A stretch of 64,000 bases of DNA from NCBI RefSeq assembly GCF_030555055.1, contig NZ_JAMOAO010000002.1:31961-95960 (forward strand). The letters run 5' to 3'. Below, piece after piece: positions 44,444-52,773 of the stretch. The notes below the pieces were generated by a model that was not told the DNA's origin, ran no database searches, and worked only from the letters and a program-made list of their open reading frames with translations. Origin of the DNA: Nocardiopsis sp. YSL2 (GTDB lineage: Bacteria > Actinomycetota > Actinomycetes > Streptosporangiales > Streptosporangiaceae). How positions within the stretch are numbered: position 1 is the first letter of the stretch; every line of letters starts with the position of its first letter. The translations under genes were made by a program, and so were the position numbers.

Positions 44444-44757
44444 GGAAGCACCCCACCGCCCAGGTCCTCTCCACCGACGACGGCCCCATGGCCCTCATCC
44501 GAGGCACTACCGACGAGCAGGTCCAAGATCGGCTGTCCGACCTGCTCGCCAGCAACCCGGGCTACGCCGTGCCGCACCACTGGGAGTGGGACACGATCCG
44601 CGCCGGATGGCTCCGCGTTAACCCCTGCCCTCCCGCGTGCGGCACGCACCGGGGCCACTACGACCCGGCGCGGCCCGGATCGCGGGGCGCGTTCCAGGGC
44701 GCGCTGATCGACCTCACGGAGGACCGCCGCACTACCGCGAGGAGCAGCCGATCATGA
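44440..44757 (+). CDS. Unknown phage protein
   Basis: 105 residues from GTG. Contains VPHHWEWDTIRAGWLRVNPC and CGTHRGHYDPARPGSRGAF, a Cys/His-containing segment I recognise only as a recurring actinophage motif. Stop overlaps the DUF5131 gene start. Confidence 0.6.
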   Translation: MRKHPTAQVLSTDDGPMALIRGTTDEQVQDRLSDLLASNPGYAVPHHWEWDTIRAGWLRVNPCPPACGTHRGHYDPARPGSRGAFQGALIDLTEDRRTTARSSRS

Positions 44758-45656
44758 GCAGCATCGAGTGGACCGGCGTCACGTGGAACCCCACCACCGG
44801 ATGCGACCGCGTCAGCCCCGGATGCGACCGTTGCTACGCGCTGACCATGGCCGGACGCCTGAAGGCTATGGGGTTGGCGAAGTACCAGACCGACGGGCCA
44901 GAGCGCACCTCCGGTCCCGGGTTCGGGCTGGCCGTGCACGAGGACGTGCTGACCGCGCCCCTGCGCTGGCGGTCGCCGCGCACCGTGTTCGTCAACAGCA
45001 TGTCCGACCTGTTCCACGCTCATGTGCCGGACGAGTTCATCGCGCGGGTGTTCGACGTCATGCAGACCGCGCACCGTCACACCTTCCAGGTACTCACCAA
45101 GCGCCACGCCAGGATGCAGTCGTTCGTCCGCCGCTACCTCTCCGGCGAGTTCGCCACCGAACCGCTCGACGTGGCCCCGCTGGCCGCCACCGTGGATCGG
45201 CCGCCGCGCAACATCTGGCTCGGTGTCAGCGCCGAGAACCAGAAGTGGGCCAACATCCGCATCCCCGCCCTGATGGAGACCCCGGCCGCCACCCGATTCG
45301 TCTCCGCTGAACCGTTGATCGGACCCGTCCGCCTCCACCGCGGGCACGCCCACTGCCCTACCCACGACTTCGCGGGTGGGTTCTGCTCGGGCCCGTGCCC
45401 CGACCTAGTCCTCCCGGACTGGGTGATCATCGGCGGTGAGTCCGGGCCCGGCGCCCGCCCCCTCGACCTCGAATGGGTGCGTGACCTGCGAGACCAGGCC
45501 CGCCGAGCCGGCGCCGCGGTCTTCGTCAAGCAGCTCGGGTCTGTGTGGGCGCGCGAGCACGAGGTCGGCGGCAAGGGCGGCGACCCAGGCACCTGGCCCG
45601 AAGACCTGCGAGTGCGGCAGATGCCCGAGCCCACCTCGGGAGGCCCGGATGCCTGA
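44754..45656 (+). CDS. Phage Gp37/Gp68 family protein (DUF5131)
   Basis: 300 residues. The N-terminal signature IEWTGVTWNPTTGCDRVSPG followed by CDRCYA (Cys about 17, 24 and 27), the central VFVNSMSDLFHAHVPDEFIA, TFQVLTKRHARM and NIWLGVSAENQKWANIRIPA, and WVIIGGESGPGARPLDLEWV define the family. The three-Cys arrangement and barrel-like pattern recall radical-SAM-type enzymes, but biochemical function is not established to my knowledge. Common in temperate phages of many bacteria. Confidence 0.9.
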   Translation: MSSIEWTGVTWNPTTGCDRVSPGCDRCYALTMAGRLKAMGLAKYQTDGPERTSGPGFGLAVHEDVLTAPLRWRSPRTVFVNSMSDLFHAHVPDEFIARVFDVMQTAHRHTFQVLTKRHARMQSFVRRYLSGEFATEPLDVAPLAATVDRPPRNIWLGVSAENQKWANIRIPALMETPAATRFVSAEPLIGPVRLHRGHAHCPTHDFAGGFCSGPCPDLVLPDWVIIGGESGPGARPLDLEWVRDLRDQARRAGAAVFVKQLGSVWAREHEVGGKGGDPGTWPEDLRVRQMPEPTSGGPDA

Positions 45657-46179
45657 CCAGACCGACCCCCGCGACCTAGCTGCCGCCATCGCGGAGGCCC
45701 TGTACATAGAGCCCAGCACCGACTCCGAGACGGCCCGCCAGCACGCCCTGATGCAGGCCGCCCACCGGGCGCACGCCGTGATGACCGTGGTCGAACCCGT
45801 CCTCCGAGAGGCCGGCGCGGCTGTGGGGGAGGCCGGCGCCCTCCGGGCCCGAGTCCTTGAGCTCCGGATGAACGTGACCGCCCGCAACGAGCGCATCGCC
45901 GAACTCGACGCTGAGGTGTCCCGGCTCCGCGCCCGCCAGAAGTACGCCACCGAGGACTGGTGCCGCCCCGCCGGCCTCGACGCTGTGCTCGACCACTTCG
46001 AGCGCAACCACAAGCCCTTCCCGGATGTGCCCGAGGTGCGGATCGACCCGATCCCCGGGCACGTCCGCCACATGGTCCTGCTCCTGGCGCACGCCATCAC
46101 CCGCGTGACCCTGGAGCAGGCCGACCTTCAAATGCGCCTCGACGCCCAGGAGGAGGAAGCCACGGGGGCCGGCCAATGA
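45649..46179 (+). CDS. Coiled-coil phage protein
   Basis: 176 residues. Helical throughout, with a clear coiled coil about 63-100 (ALRARVLELRMNVTARNERI). Followed by HVRHMVLLLAHAITRVTLEQ. Function unknown. Similar in size and pattern to 46897..47406. Confidence 0.6.
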   Translation: MPDQTDPRDLAAAIAEALYIEPSTDSETARQHALMQAAHRAHAVMTVVEPVLREAGAAVGEAGALRARVLELRMNVTARNERIAELDAEVSRLRARQKYATEDWCRPAGLDAVLDHFERNHKPFPDVPEVRIDPIPGHVRHMVLLLAHAITRVTLEQADLQMRLDAQEEEATGAGQ

Positions 46180-46859
46180 GAACGCCCTTCCCGATGGGCC
46201 AGGAGGAGGCCCGCGCGGTGCGCGAGCAGGTGCTCGTCGGCCGCGTCGTGGCCGAGCGCGGCTGGCCGGACTGGTGCCCGTGCTCGTGCCCCTGCGTGTG
46301 GGCCCAGTGCGAGGACTGCCGCGAGGACTACAGCCCCGACCCCGCCCCGCGGCCGGAGACCCGGCTCGCCGGGGTAGCCGTCTGGATCGTCGGCCACGCC
46401 TGCCGTCCGACGTGCCGCTGCTGGGAGTGCAACAGCCGCCGGATGCCGTCCCCGATGCCGATCGAGGTCGCCGACCAGGTGCTCGCGGAGATCCACCAGC
46501 CGCGCCTGGGGCGCCGCTCGCTCCAACCGCACGTCATGGGGCAGGACAAGTGCCTGCACCTGGCCGCCCCCGTCTGCGGCGGGTGCGCCCGCGGCTACCA
46601 CGGCGGCTGCTCCGGCTGGTCATGGCCCGAGCTCCACGAGACGTGGATCCGCGACAGCGGCGGCTCGGACCTGTTCTGGGCTGAGGGCTCCCGCTACCTG
46701 GTGTGGACGGCGCCCCGCGAGTGCGCGTGCTCCTGCGAGACCGCGACGCCGCCGACGGCTGCGCCGACCCCGCGCACGCACCGCCCCGCCGCGGCGACCG
46801 CCCCGGCCCCGCAGCCTGCCGCTGTGCAGGCGCCCCTCTTCGACCTGGAGGTCTCATGA
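46176..46859 (+). CDS. Cysteine-rich phage protein
   Basis: 227 residues with seventeen cysteines, e.g. WCPCSCPCVWAQCEDCRED, CRPTCRCWECNSRR, CLHLAAPVCGGCARGY and ECACSC. Several zinc sites are likely. The tail is Pro/Ala-rich and ends APLFDLEVS. Unknown function. It may be a nucleic-acid-binding or scaffold protein. Confidence 0.6.
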   Translation: MRTPFPMGQEEARAVREQVLVGRVVAERGWPDWCPCSCPCVWAQCEDCREDYSPDPAPRPETRLAGVAVWIVGHACRPTCRCWECNSRRMPSPMPIEVADQVLAEIHQPRLGRRSLQPHVMGQDKCLHLAAPVCGGCARGYHGGCSGWSWPELHETWIRDSGGSDLFWAEGSRYLVWTAPRECACSCETATPPTAAPTPRTHRPAAATAPAPQPAAVQAPLFDLEVS

Positions 46860-46900
46860 CCCTGCCCACCCGCCTGGCCGACCTCATGGAGAGCCGATGA
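46856..46900 (+). CDS. 14-residue coupled micro-ORF
   Basis: MTLPTRLADLMESR, linked by ATGA overlaps to the gene before and the gene after. It may be a leader that passes ribosomes from one gene to the next, or a real micropeptide. There is no independent evidence of expression. Confidence 0.35.
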   Translation: MTLPTRLADLMESR

Positions 46901-47406
46901 GCAGCCTCTACACCCGGATCCTGCAGCACATGAAGCAGGGGCACCCGAGCGGCTTTGACGCCGAGCAGTACGCCCGCCTCGCGGCCGACTTCATCGCACC
47001 CGAGGTCGAACGCCTCGAAGCTGACCGGGAGGCCGCCCGCAAGCGCGCGGACGCCCTCGAATCCTCCCTCTCCGAGCAGCAGGCGTGGTCCGACGCCATG
47101 GAGAAGCGCCTGCAGACGTCGGCCGCGCGTGTCCAGCAGCTCCTGAGCGAGGTCGACCCTGACCGGCTCCGTGCGCTGGAGGAAGCGGACCGCACCCTGA
47201 CCGCCCTCCACGGTGCCCACATCGGGGACCCCGAGTCTGCTGCCGACCGCGTCATCCTCTACCGGTCCACGGTCGAATGTGTCCTCCTCGACTACCACCA
47301 CAGCCGCGGCCAGCTCGACGACGCCGACCCCAACCTCGAAGAGCTCGCGCACGCCTACCAGGAGGCCACCGGGTGGACAGCCGCGCACGAGGAGGGCGAT
47401 GCCTGA
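46897..47406 (+). CDS. Coiled-coil phage protein
   Basis: 169 residues. A coiled coil spans about 35-85 (ERLEADREAARKRADALESS ... MEKRLQTSAARVQQLLSEV). The rest is helical and acidic. No catalytic motif. Starts at the ATG overlapping the micro-ORF stop. Confidence 0.6.
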   Translation: MSSLYTRILQHMKQGHPSGFDAEQYARLAADFIAPEVERLEADREAARKRADALESSLSEQQAWSDAMEKRLQTSAARVQQLLSEVDPDRLRALEEADRTLTALHGAHIGDPESAADRVILYRSTVECVLLDYHHSRGQLDDADPNLEELAHAYQEATGWTAAHEEGDA

Positions 47407-47894
47407 TGCGTGGCTCCAAGACCCTCGCCTTCGAGCTCGGCCGCCTTCTCGACGTCTGGCACGTCGACGCCGACCCCGGACGGCACTCCTGCACATCACG
47501 CCCCGGATGGCGGTGGCACGTCCACCACTGGCGGATCCACAGCCTCCCGCTGATCAGCCTCCGGCGGCGCCTGCTCACCCGCTGCGCCTGGTGCCGCGGG
47601 CGGCACCGCCGGATGGACCCGGTCAACACCGGACACCCCGGAACGCCCAGGGCGCCGTGGTGGCGCGGTGAGATCCACCTGTTCCACGGCGACTGCATCC
47701 GCATCCACGACGCCCACGCCACGTGCCTGTGCGACGACCCGCTTCCGGAGCACGAGTCCCACGGCACGTGCGTGTTCTGCGGGCGGTTCCGCCCGTTCGG
47801 GATGACGCCGGAACGCCTCGCTCGGGAGAGGGCGCTGGCGGCGATACCCGCGGGCGCCCGGCATGCTCCCTCCGGGGAGGTGCCCGGTGCCTGA
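47406..47894 (+). CDS. Zinc-binding-type phage protein
   Basis: 162 residues, rich in His, Trp and Cys: LTRCAWCRGRHRRM, CLCDDPLPEHESHGTCVFCG. Two metal sites are plausible. Similar Cys modules occur in the neighbouring small proteins. Function unknown. Confidence 0.6.
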   Translation: MRGSKTLAFELGRLLDVWHVDADPGRHSCTSRPGWRWHVHHWRIHSLPLISLRRRLLTRCAWCRGRHRRMDPVNTGHPGTPRAPWWRGEIHLFHGDCIRIHDAHATCLCDDPLPEHESHGTCVFCGRFRPFGMTPERLARERALAAIPAGARHAPSGEVPGA

Positions 47895-48600
47895 CTCCGA
47901 CGACACCCTGCGGCGCATCGACGACGCCCTCATCGATTGGCACGGCAGCTTCGACTCCATGACCTGGGCGCCGCCGCCCGGCGGCGTGGACTCCTCCGGC
48001 CTCCCGGCCACCGCCGAACCCGACACCGACCCGGACATGCGCCGCCGCCCCGACCGGCCCGAATGCGACTGCGGGCGCCAGCACTGCGACGGCAGCAACC
48101 AGTGCCAGACCCCGGCCCCAATTCTCCGAGGCCTGGGCTACTTCGTGCCCGAAGGGCACCGCGCATACGGGTGGGCGTCCCTCTACATCGACCCATCGGC
48201 GCCCGCCGAGGAAGCCGTTGAGTGGGCTCGCCGCCGCCTGGCCGACTGGCTCCGCGACGCCCCGGAGTGGCGGCTGATCCCCGGCCTGGAGATCGGCTAC
48301 GTCATCGAGGTCGCGGGCCGCCCGGAGAACCGCGGGACCCTCGTCACGGCCATCGCCCACCGGCCAACGGGACTCGGCGCGCCCGCGCTGGCCCCGGGCA
48401 GTCACCTGCGGCCCACAGAACTGCCCGGCCGGCACCACATCCGGTGGGGTGTCATCGAGCCAACCGCAGACGAAGTCGACCTCGCTACGCAGGGCTGGCG
48501 CGACCTCGGCCACGTGCACCCGGGTCACGGCGGCACGCCCCCGGCCCTGAGGGCCCGGCCCACCCACGACCGCCACCGACTCGAAGGAGATGAGCGCTGA
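47887..48600 (+). CDS. Unknown phage protein
   Basis: 237 residues from GTG overlapping the previous gene by 8 bases. N-terminal SDDTLRRIDDALIDWHGSFD closely resembles the start of 49310..49882 (ADEVLELIDTTLTDWAVSAD), so the two share a helical N-terminal module. A Cys cluster (CDCGRQHCDGSNQC) follows. The C-terminal half is mixed alpha/beta. Function unknown. Confidence 0.6.
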   Translation: MPDSDDTLRRIDDALIDWHGSFDSMTWAPPPGGVDSSGLPATAEPDTDPDMRRRPDRPECDCGRQHCDGSNQCQTPAPILRGLGYFVPEGHRAYGWASLYIDPSAPAEEAVEWARRRLADWLRDAPEWRLIPGLEIGYVIEVAGRPENRGTLVTAIAHRPTGLGAPALAPGSHLRPTELPGRHHIRWGVIEPTADEVDLATQGWRDLGHVHPGHGGTPPALRARPTHDRHRLEGDER

Positions 48601-49313
48601 TGAGCGTCTGCGAAGGACCCTGCAACCGCACCTGGCGACAAGGCCGCGAGGCGTTCGTCAACGCCCTCACCACCTGGGAGGAATCCGACCCCGACACGCG
48701 CGGAGACCGGCCCATCCCGCCCGACATCATCCCCACCCCCGGGGAACCGGTGTGGTGCCGGTCCTGCACCGGCGGCATCCGCCGCGCCCTGGCCGACCTG
48801 GACAACCTCGCACCCCTGATCGCGGCCACCTCGGACGGGTACCGCACCCGCACCGACGACTCCGACCGGGTCCGCGGTTCCCAGGCGGCGCCCTCACCCA
48901 GCCCGGCCGCTGACGTCCTCGACGAGCTGTACGGGTACCTGTCCCGCATCGAGGCCCAGTGGCGCGAGGCCCGCGGGTACGGCACCCGGCCCGAACGGTC
49001 CCGCGGCGCCCCGGCCCTGACCGTCGTCGTGTCCTGGCTCAGCGCACACCTGGACAGCATCCTCGCCGACCCCGGCAGTGTCGGATTCGGTCAGTCGGTG
49101 CTGCGGTGGCAGCGCCACCTGCAGGCCCTGGCCAAGGCCCGCCCCGAGGGCAAGCGCAAGCCGTTCCCGTGCCCGAGATGCGACCGCCGCACCCTCGTGC
49201 ATGAGGTCGACCGCGACCTGGTCCGCTGCGAGGGCGCCGACTGCGGCCGGGTCATGTCCACCGACGAGTACGACACCTACGTGGTCGACCGGGCCCAGCG
49301 GGCCGCCTCATGA
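48600..49313 (+). CDS. Phage protein with C-terminal zinc ribbon
   Basis: 237 residues. N-terminal CEGPCNRTWRQGREAF and CRSCTGGIRRAL pairs, a helical middle, and a C-terminal zinc ribbon (FPCPRCDRRTLVHEVDRD ... RCEGADCGRVMSTDEYDTY). The ribbon type is frequent in actinophage proteins of unknown role. The stop overlaps the next ATG. Confidence 0.65.
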   Translation: MSVCEGPCNRTWRQGREAFVNALTTWEESDPDTRGDRPIPPDIIPTPGEPVWCRSCTGGIRRALADLDNLAPLIAATSDGYRTRTDDSDRVRGSQAAPSPSPAADVLDELYGYLSRIEAQWREARGYGTRPERSRGAPALTVVVSWLSAHLDSILADPGSVGFGQSVLRWQRHLQALAKARPEGKRKPFPCPRCDRRTLVHEVDRDLVRCEGADCGRVMSTDEYDTYVVDRAQRAAS

Positions 49314-49882
49314 GCGGCGCCGACGAGGTCCTCGAACTGATCGACACCACCCTGACCGACTGGGCGGTGTCCGCCGACGCCATGCGCAGCGCTCCCTGGG
49401 GCAGCGACGAACGAGCCGCCTCCGTATTGACGCCCGAACGGGTCGCGGACGCCTTCGACGTACCGCGCCAGCTCGTCGTGCACTCCAACGCCGGCCCGGC
49501 CGACGCCGTGGCGGCGCTGCGGGAGCTACGCGACAACCTGCCCCCGCAGTCGAGCACCGTCCGCTTGGCCATGTCCCGGCACGACGTGGCCCGGCTCCAG
49601 CGGCTGTTCGTCACGCACTACCGCGCCCAGGTCAACGAGGCGCGGGAAGCGCTGCGGCCCGCCTTCGAGGCCGCCCAGGAAGCCGTGCGCACCGCCTACC
49701 GGCAATTCCGGGGAAACCGCTGGGTCCTGTGCCCGTGCCCGCCGCAGGAACCCGACCCGAAGGCGTGGGTCACCTTCACCGACCAGCCCGCCAGGCGACC
49801 GCGCGCGCACCACCGCCGCGGCCCCGACCCCCGGCGCATCAGCGTCCGACGCGCGCCCTCGCGCACCGGGAGGCGGGCATGA
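49310..49882 (+). CDS. Unknown phage protein
   Basis: 190 residues. N-terminal ADEVLELIDTTLTDWAVSAD module shared with 47887..48600, then a helical region and a very basic tail (PRAHHRRGPDPRRISVRRAP). Could contact nucleic acid. Family unknown. Confidence 0.6.
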   Translation: MSGADEVLELIDTTLTDWAVSADAMRSAPWGSDERAASVLTPERVADAFDVPRQLVVHSNAGPADAVAALRELRDNLPPQSSTVRLAMSRHDVARLQRLFVTHYRAQVNEAREALRPAFEAAQEAVRTAYRQFRGNRWVLCPCPPQEPDPKAWVTFTDQPARRPRAHHRRGPDPRRISVRRAPSRTGRRA

Positions 49883-50169
49883 CCACAACCACCCGAGCGC
49901 TCTGCCGGCACGCCGACGCCCTACCAGTCGAATCCGCCGTCACCGGCGACACCCTCGCCTACCTCTGCCCGGCCTGCGACACCCAGCTCCCGGCCAGCTT
50001 CGGAGCCGAACTCGAACAGCTCCGCGCCCGGATAGCCCGCCAGGACGCCTGCGACCACAACCGGGAGGTCTCCGACATCACCGTGTGGGGCGCAGGCGTC
50101 GTCGCGAGCCTGTGCCAGGACTGCGGCAAGAACATGACCCCCTGCACCGCCGGAGGTAGCGACCGATGA
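49879..50169 (+). CDS. Small phage protein with Cys pairs
   Basis: 96 residues with CRHAD, YLCPACDTQL and SLCQDCGKNMTPC. Probably zinc-binding. The middle is a short coiled coil (ELEQLRARIARQ). Coupled by ATGA to the next gene. Function unknown. Confidence 0.6.
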   Translation: MTTTTRALCRHADALPVESAVTGDTLAYLCPACDTQLPASFGAELEQLRARIARQDACDHNREVSDITVWGAGVVASLCQDCGKNMTPCTAGGSDR

Positions 50170-50432
50170 CCGACGTCATACACATCGCCGGACTCGACAT
50201 CCAGGTCGGCCCGCACCTGCGCCAGCGGTGCGCCTGGTGCGGCGCCGTGCTCGTCGACTACGACCTGACCCTGACCGCAGCCCCCGAGGGCCAAGACCCG
50301 CGCCCCGCCACCTGGCCGGTCGGCCGACTGGTCGCTGTCGACGGCCCCGCAATGTGGACCGTCGAGCACGCCGACGGCGACCGCCTGCCCGACGGAGCGT
50401 GCGCAGGCCTCGACCCCCACGCCACCACCTGA
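50166..50432 (+). CDS. Small phage protein with zinc-type Cys pair
   Basis: 88 residues. QRCAWCGAVLVDYDLTLTAA near residue 22 is a single C-x2-C knuckle. The rest is beta-rich. Function unknown. Confidence 0.6.
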   Translation: MTDVIHIAGLDIQVGPHLRQRCAWCGAVLVDYDLTLTAAPEGQDPRPATWPVGRLVAVDGPAMWTVEHADGDRLPDGACAGLDPHATT

Positions 50433-50451
50433 CCACGAAGGAGAAGACCCC

Positions 50452-50805
50452 ATGGGATCACTGTGGATCACCATCACCGGCGCGGACGACGACACACGCC
50501 GCCGCGCCGTCGACGCCCTCCACGACGCCGGCATCGACGTCGAACGGGCCTGGATCGACGACCGCACCCCCGCCGGCATCCGCACCCAGGCCGGCGCCGC
50601 ACGCAGCGCGCGCCGCGACCCCGCGGGCGCGACCCTCGGAGGAGGAGTCGCAGCGGTGTTCGGTGGACTGGCCGCCTGGCTCTTCACCCTCGGAGGATGG
50701 TGGATCGCCGCGGCTGTCGCCTGCGCGCTGCTCGCCCTGTTCGGCGTCGTCGGCCTGGTCGAGAGCCTGCAGAAGAAGCCGCGCAAGGAGGACTCCGCAG
50801 AATGA
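50452..50805 (+). CDS. Small membrane protein, two TM segments
   Basis: 117 residues. A cytoplasmic-type N-terminal domain (SLWITITGADDDTRRRAVDA, possibly a ferredoxin-like fold) and two hydrophobic segments (about 63-80, 84-104: GGGVAAVFGGLAAWLFTLGG, WWIAAAVACALLALFGVVGL), with a charged tail. The spacing suggests a helical hairpin in the membrane. Candidate exclusion or holin-type function, but unproven. Confidence 0.6.
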   Translation: MGSLWITITGADDDTRRRAVDALHDAGIDVERAWIDDRTPAGIRTQAGAARSARRDPAGATLGGGVAAVFGGLAAWLFTLGGWWIAAAVACALLALFGVVGLVESLQKKPRKEDSAE

Positions 50806-51098
50806 GCTACGAACCCGCGATCACCGACTTCACCGCCACCTGCTGGGAGTGCGGACAGCCCATCCAGCACACCGGCGGCATCGCTGACCCCGCACACGTC
50901 TGCAAACCCGAGGACGCCACCCGCTGGGCCGCCTACCTGGAGGGCTGGCACGACGGCTACCGGCAGGCCGCAGAGAACCCGGCCGACCCCATGGTCATGG
51001 CAGACCGAGCCGCCTACGGCACCGGGTGGGCCGGCGTCATGCGTACCGGCGAGTTCTCCATCAGCGGATGCGCGGACCAGGAGGCCCCCGGTGAGTGA
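50802..51098 (+). CDS. Unknown phage protein
   Basis: 98 residues. FTATCWECGQPIQHTGGIAD near the start (C-x2-C), then RWAAYLEGWHDGYRQAAE and a Met-rich centre. Function unknown. Confidence 0.6.
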   Translation: MSYEPAITDFTATCWECGQPIQHTGGIADPAHVCKPEDATRWAAYLEGWHDGYRQAAENPADPMVMADRAAYGTGWAGVMRTGEFSISGCADQEAPGE

Positions 51099-51771
51099 CA
51101 CTGGCCGCCCGAGCGGGCCACACACCCCCTTCGCCGCGTTCGGATTCACCGAGGTCACGGCCGAGCAGGTCCCACCCGGATCCGCCGTCCTGATGCCCGA
51201 ACCGGTCCACCCGGATCGGCAGGACCCTGCCCGCGAGTACGTGTACGGCATGCCCGTGGACGGGATCGCCGCCATCCGAACCCAGGAGGACCGCACCGTG
51301 GCCAACCCGACCGCCGACGCCCCGACCTCCGGGTTGGAACTCACCGACGCCCAACGTGACCAGATCGTCGCGTGGTTCACCAGCGCCCTGCCCACCGGGG
51401 CGGACGCCGCGAAAGCCGCCGCTGACGCCGGGGCCGAACTCGATCGCATCGACCAGGCGCTCCGAGACGCCGGGATCGAATACCCGCTCGGAGCGCGAGG
51501 CGTGCGCGACCTCGCGAACCAGCGGGACGGAGCCGACGAAGCCCGCGATGAGGCACTGGCCAAGCTCCGCAGGTACAAGGACGGAGCCGAAGCTGCGGAC
51601 GGCGAGCAGATGACCGCGCACCAGCTCGCCCGGAAGCTCCTGGAAGGCCCCGACTGGCCCGTGGAAGTCCAGGCGTCCTGGGACTCCGTGACGGATGTCG
51701 CCCGGTACCTGGGCAAGGTCGCGATCCTCGTGGAGGGCGAAGAGCCCGTGGACATCCCGGACGTGTGGTGA
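51091..51771 (+). CDS. Unknown phage protein
   Basis: 226 residues from GTG. N-terminal Pro-rich stretch, then a helical acidic region (LTDAQRDQIVAWFTSALPTG ... GAELDRIDQALRDAG). C-terminus DVARYLGKVAILVEGEEPVD. An internal GTG at 51298 preceded by AGGAGGACC-like bases could give a shorter form beginning VANPTADAPTS. Function unknown. Confidence 0.6.
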   Translation: MSDTGRPSGPHTPFAAFGFTEVTAEQVPPGSAVLMPEPVHPDRQDPAREYVYGMPVDGIAAIRTQEDRTVANPTADAPTSGLELTDAQRDQIVAWFTSALPTGADAAKAAADAGAELDRIDQALRDAGIEYPLGARGVRDLANQRDGADEARDEALAKLRRYKDGAEAADGEQMTAHQLARKLLEGPDWPVEVQASWDSVTDVARYLGKVAILVEGEEPVDIPDVW

Positions 51772-51794
51772 CCGGCTCCGACGAGAGGAACCCC

Positions 51795-52025
51795 GTGAGC
51801 ATCATCGACGCGATTCGCCGTCTGCTCCGCCGACCACGCTGGGACGTCGGCGGCGGCCGTCTCCCAGGCCACCGCCCCGACCCCGACGGCCTCCTGATCC
51901 GTATGAGCCCCGGCATGGGCCTGTGCCCAGAGCCGGACTGTGACTGGGCATACGAAGGCGGCGAGTACGCGTACCTGTACGCACTCGCCAAGCACCGAGG
52001 AGAAGAGCACCATGACGATCACTGA
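51795..52025 (+). CDS. Small unknown phage protein
   Basis: 76 residues from GTG 51795, chosen because GAGAGGAA stands 5-6 bases before it; GTG 51768, overlapping the previous stop, is possible. SIIDAIRRLLRRPRWDVGGG and CPEPDCDWAYEGGEYAYLYA, the latter a Cys pair. Function unknown. Confidence 0.5.
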   Translation: MSIIDAIRRLLRRPRWDVGGGRLPGHRPDPDGLLIRMSPGMGLCPEPDCDWAYEGGEYAYLYALAKHRGEEHHDDH

Positions 52026-52371
52026 GTTCCTGGCCGCGCGCCTGGACGAATACGAAGGCGCCCTCGAAGACGCGACCAGCGGACCGCCCAACTCGCCCGC
52101 GGCCACCTTGGGCGGCACCGCTGTCAACGCCGTGCTGACGGGTGACTGGGGGACTGTGGACCGCGAGGTGGCGTGGCTGCGCCGAGACCTCGCATCGAAG
52201 CGGTGGATGCTCGACATCATCCGCCCCGACCTCGAAGCCGCCTCCGGGGAAGTCGCCGCACCGGAACTCGGCGCGGAGCTGGGGCGCTGGACCAAGGCCT
52301 ACGCCATCGCGAGGGCCATGGCCGTGCCCTACGTCGACCACTCGGACTACCGGGAGCAGTGGCGTCCGTGA
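52012..52371 (+). CDS. DUF6221-like actinobacterial protein
   Basis: 119 residues. The start TITEFLAARLDEYEGALEDA and the end AMAVPYVDHSDYREQWRP, with VAWLRRDLASKRWMLDI in the middle, match the layout of DUF6221 proteins, which are widespread in actinobacteria and their phages. Function unknown. Starts 14 bases inside the previous gene. Confidence 0.7.
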   Translation: MTITEFLAARLDEYEGALEDATSGPPNSPAATLGGTAVNAVLTGDWGTVDREVAWLRRDLASKRWMLDIIRPDLEAASGEVAAPELGAELGRWTKAYAIARAMAVPYVDHSDYREQWRP

Positions 52372-52421
52372 AGATCGACAGTTCCGAAGTCTCCCGGGCC
52401 CGATAGGCCTACCGTGAACCC

Positions 52422-52682
52422 ATGACAGACCTCCAGATACGTGTCCTTGAAGCCGTCGTAGCAGCACCGCACGACATCCTGATGCCCGGTGCGGTAGCAC
52501 GCGACCTGAACGTCAGCACCGGCACCGTGGAAGCTGCGGTCGATTCCCTCGACCGCAGCTACCGCGCCTTCTCCCACGTGGCCCGCGGCGGCACCGACCA
52601 AGGATCATCGTCCATGGTCCTGAACTTCGGCGGACTGACCGACGCCGGGCGCGCGCTCGCTGAACAGCACGACCTGCTCTGA
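52422..52682 (+). CDS. Winged-helix-like small protein
   Basis: 86 residues. LQIRVLEAVVAAPHDILMPG, AVARDLNVSTGTVEAAVDSL and GLTDAGRALAEQHDLL read as a winged helix: helix, turn, helix, wing, then a C-terminal helix. Probably a DNA-binding regulator. It ends the tightly packed run of genes; a structured gap follows. Confidence 0.55.
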   Translation: MTDLQIRVLEAVVAAPHDILMPGAVARDLNVSTGTVEAAVDSLDRSYRAFSHVARGGTDQGSSSMVLNFGGLTDAGRALAEQHDLL

Positions 52683-52731
52683 CATATACGACCGCCAGAG
52701 GCCCCGGTGACGCCCCCAGCCGCTCCTCCCT

Positions 52732-52761
52732 CATCCAGCGGGTAGGCTGCCCTGCTGGATG
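52732..52761. promoter_or_regulatory. Inverted repeat before the HTH gene
   Basis: CATCCAGC ... GCTGGATG with GGG/CCC pairing extending the stem. It lies 12 bases before the start of the next HTH gene and covers TAGGCT, a plausible -10 box (52743-52748), so it could be an operator or an RNA hairpin. Confidence 0.4.
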
Positions 52762-52773
52762 AAGGGGGTCACA

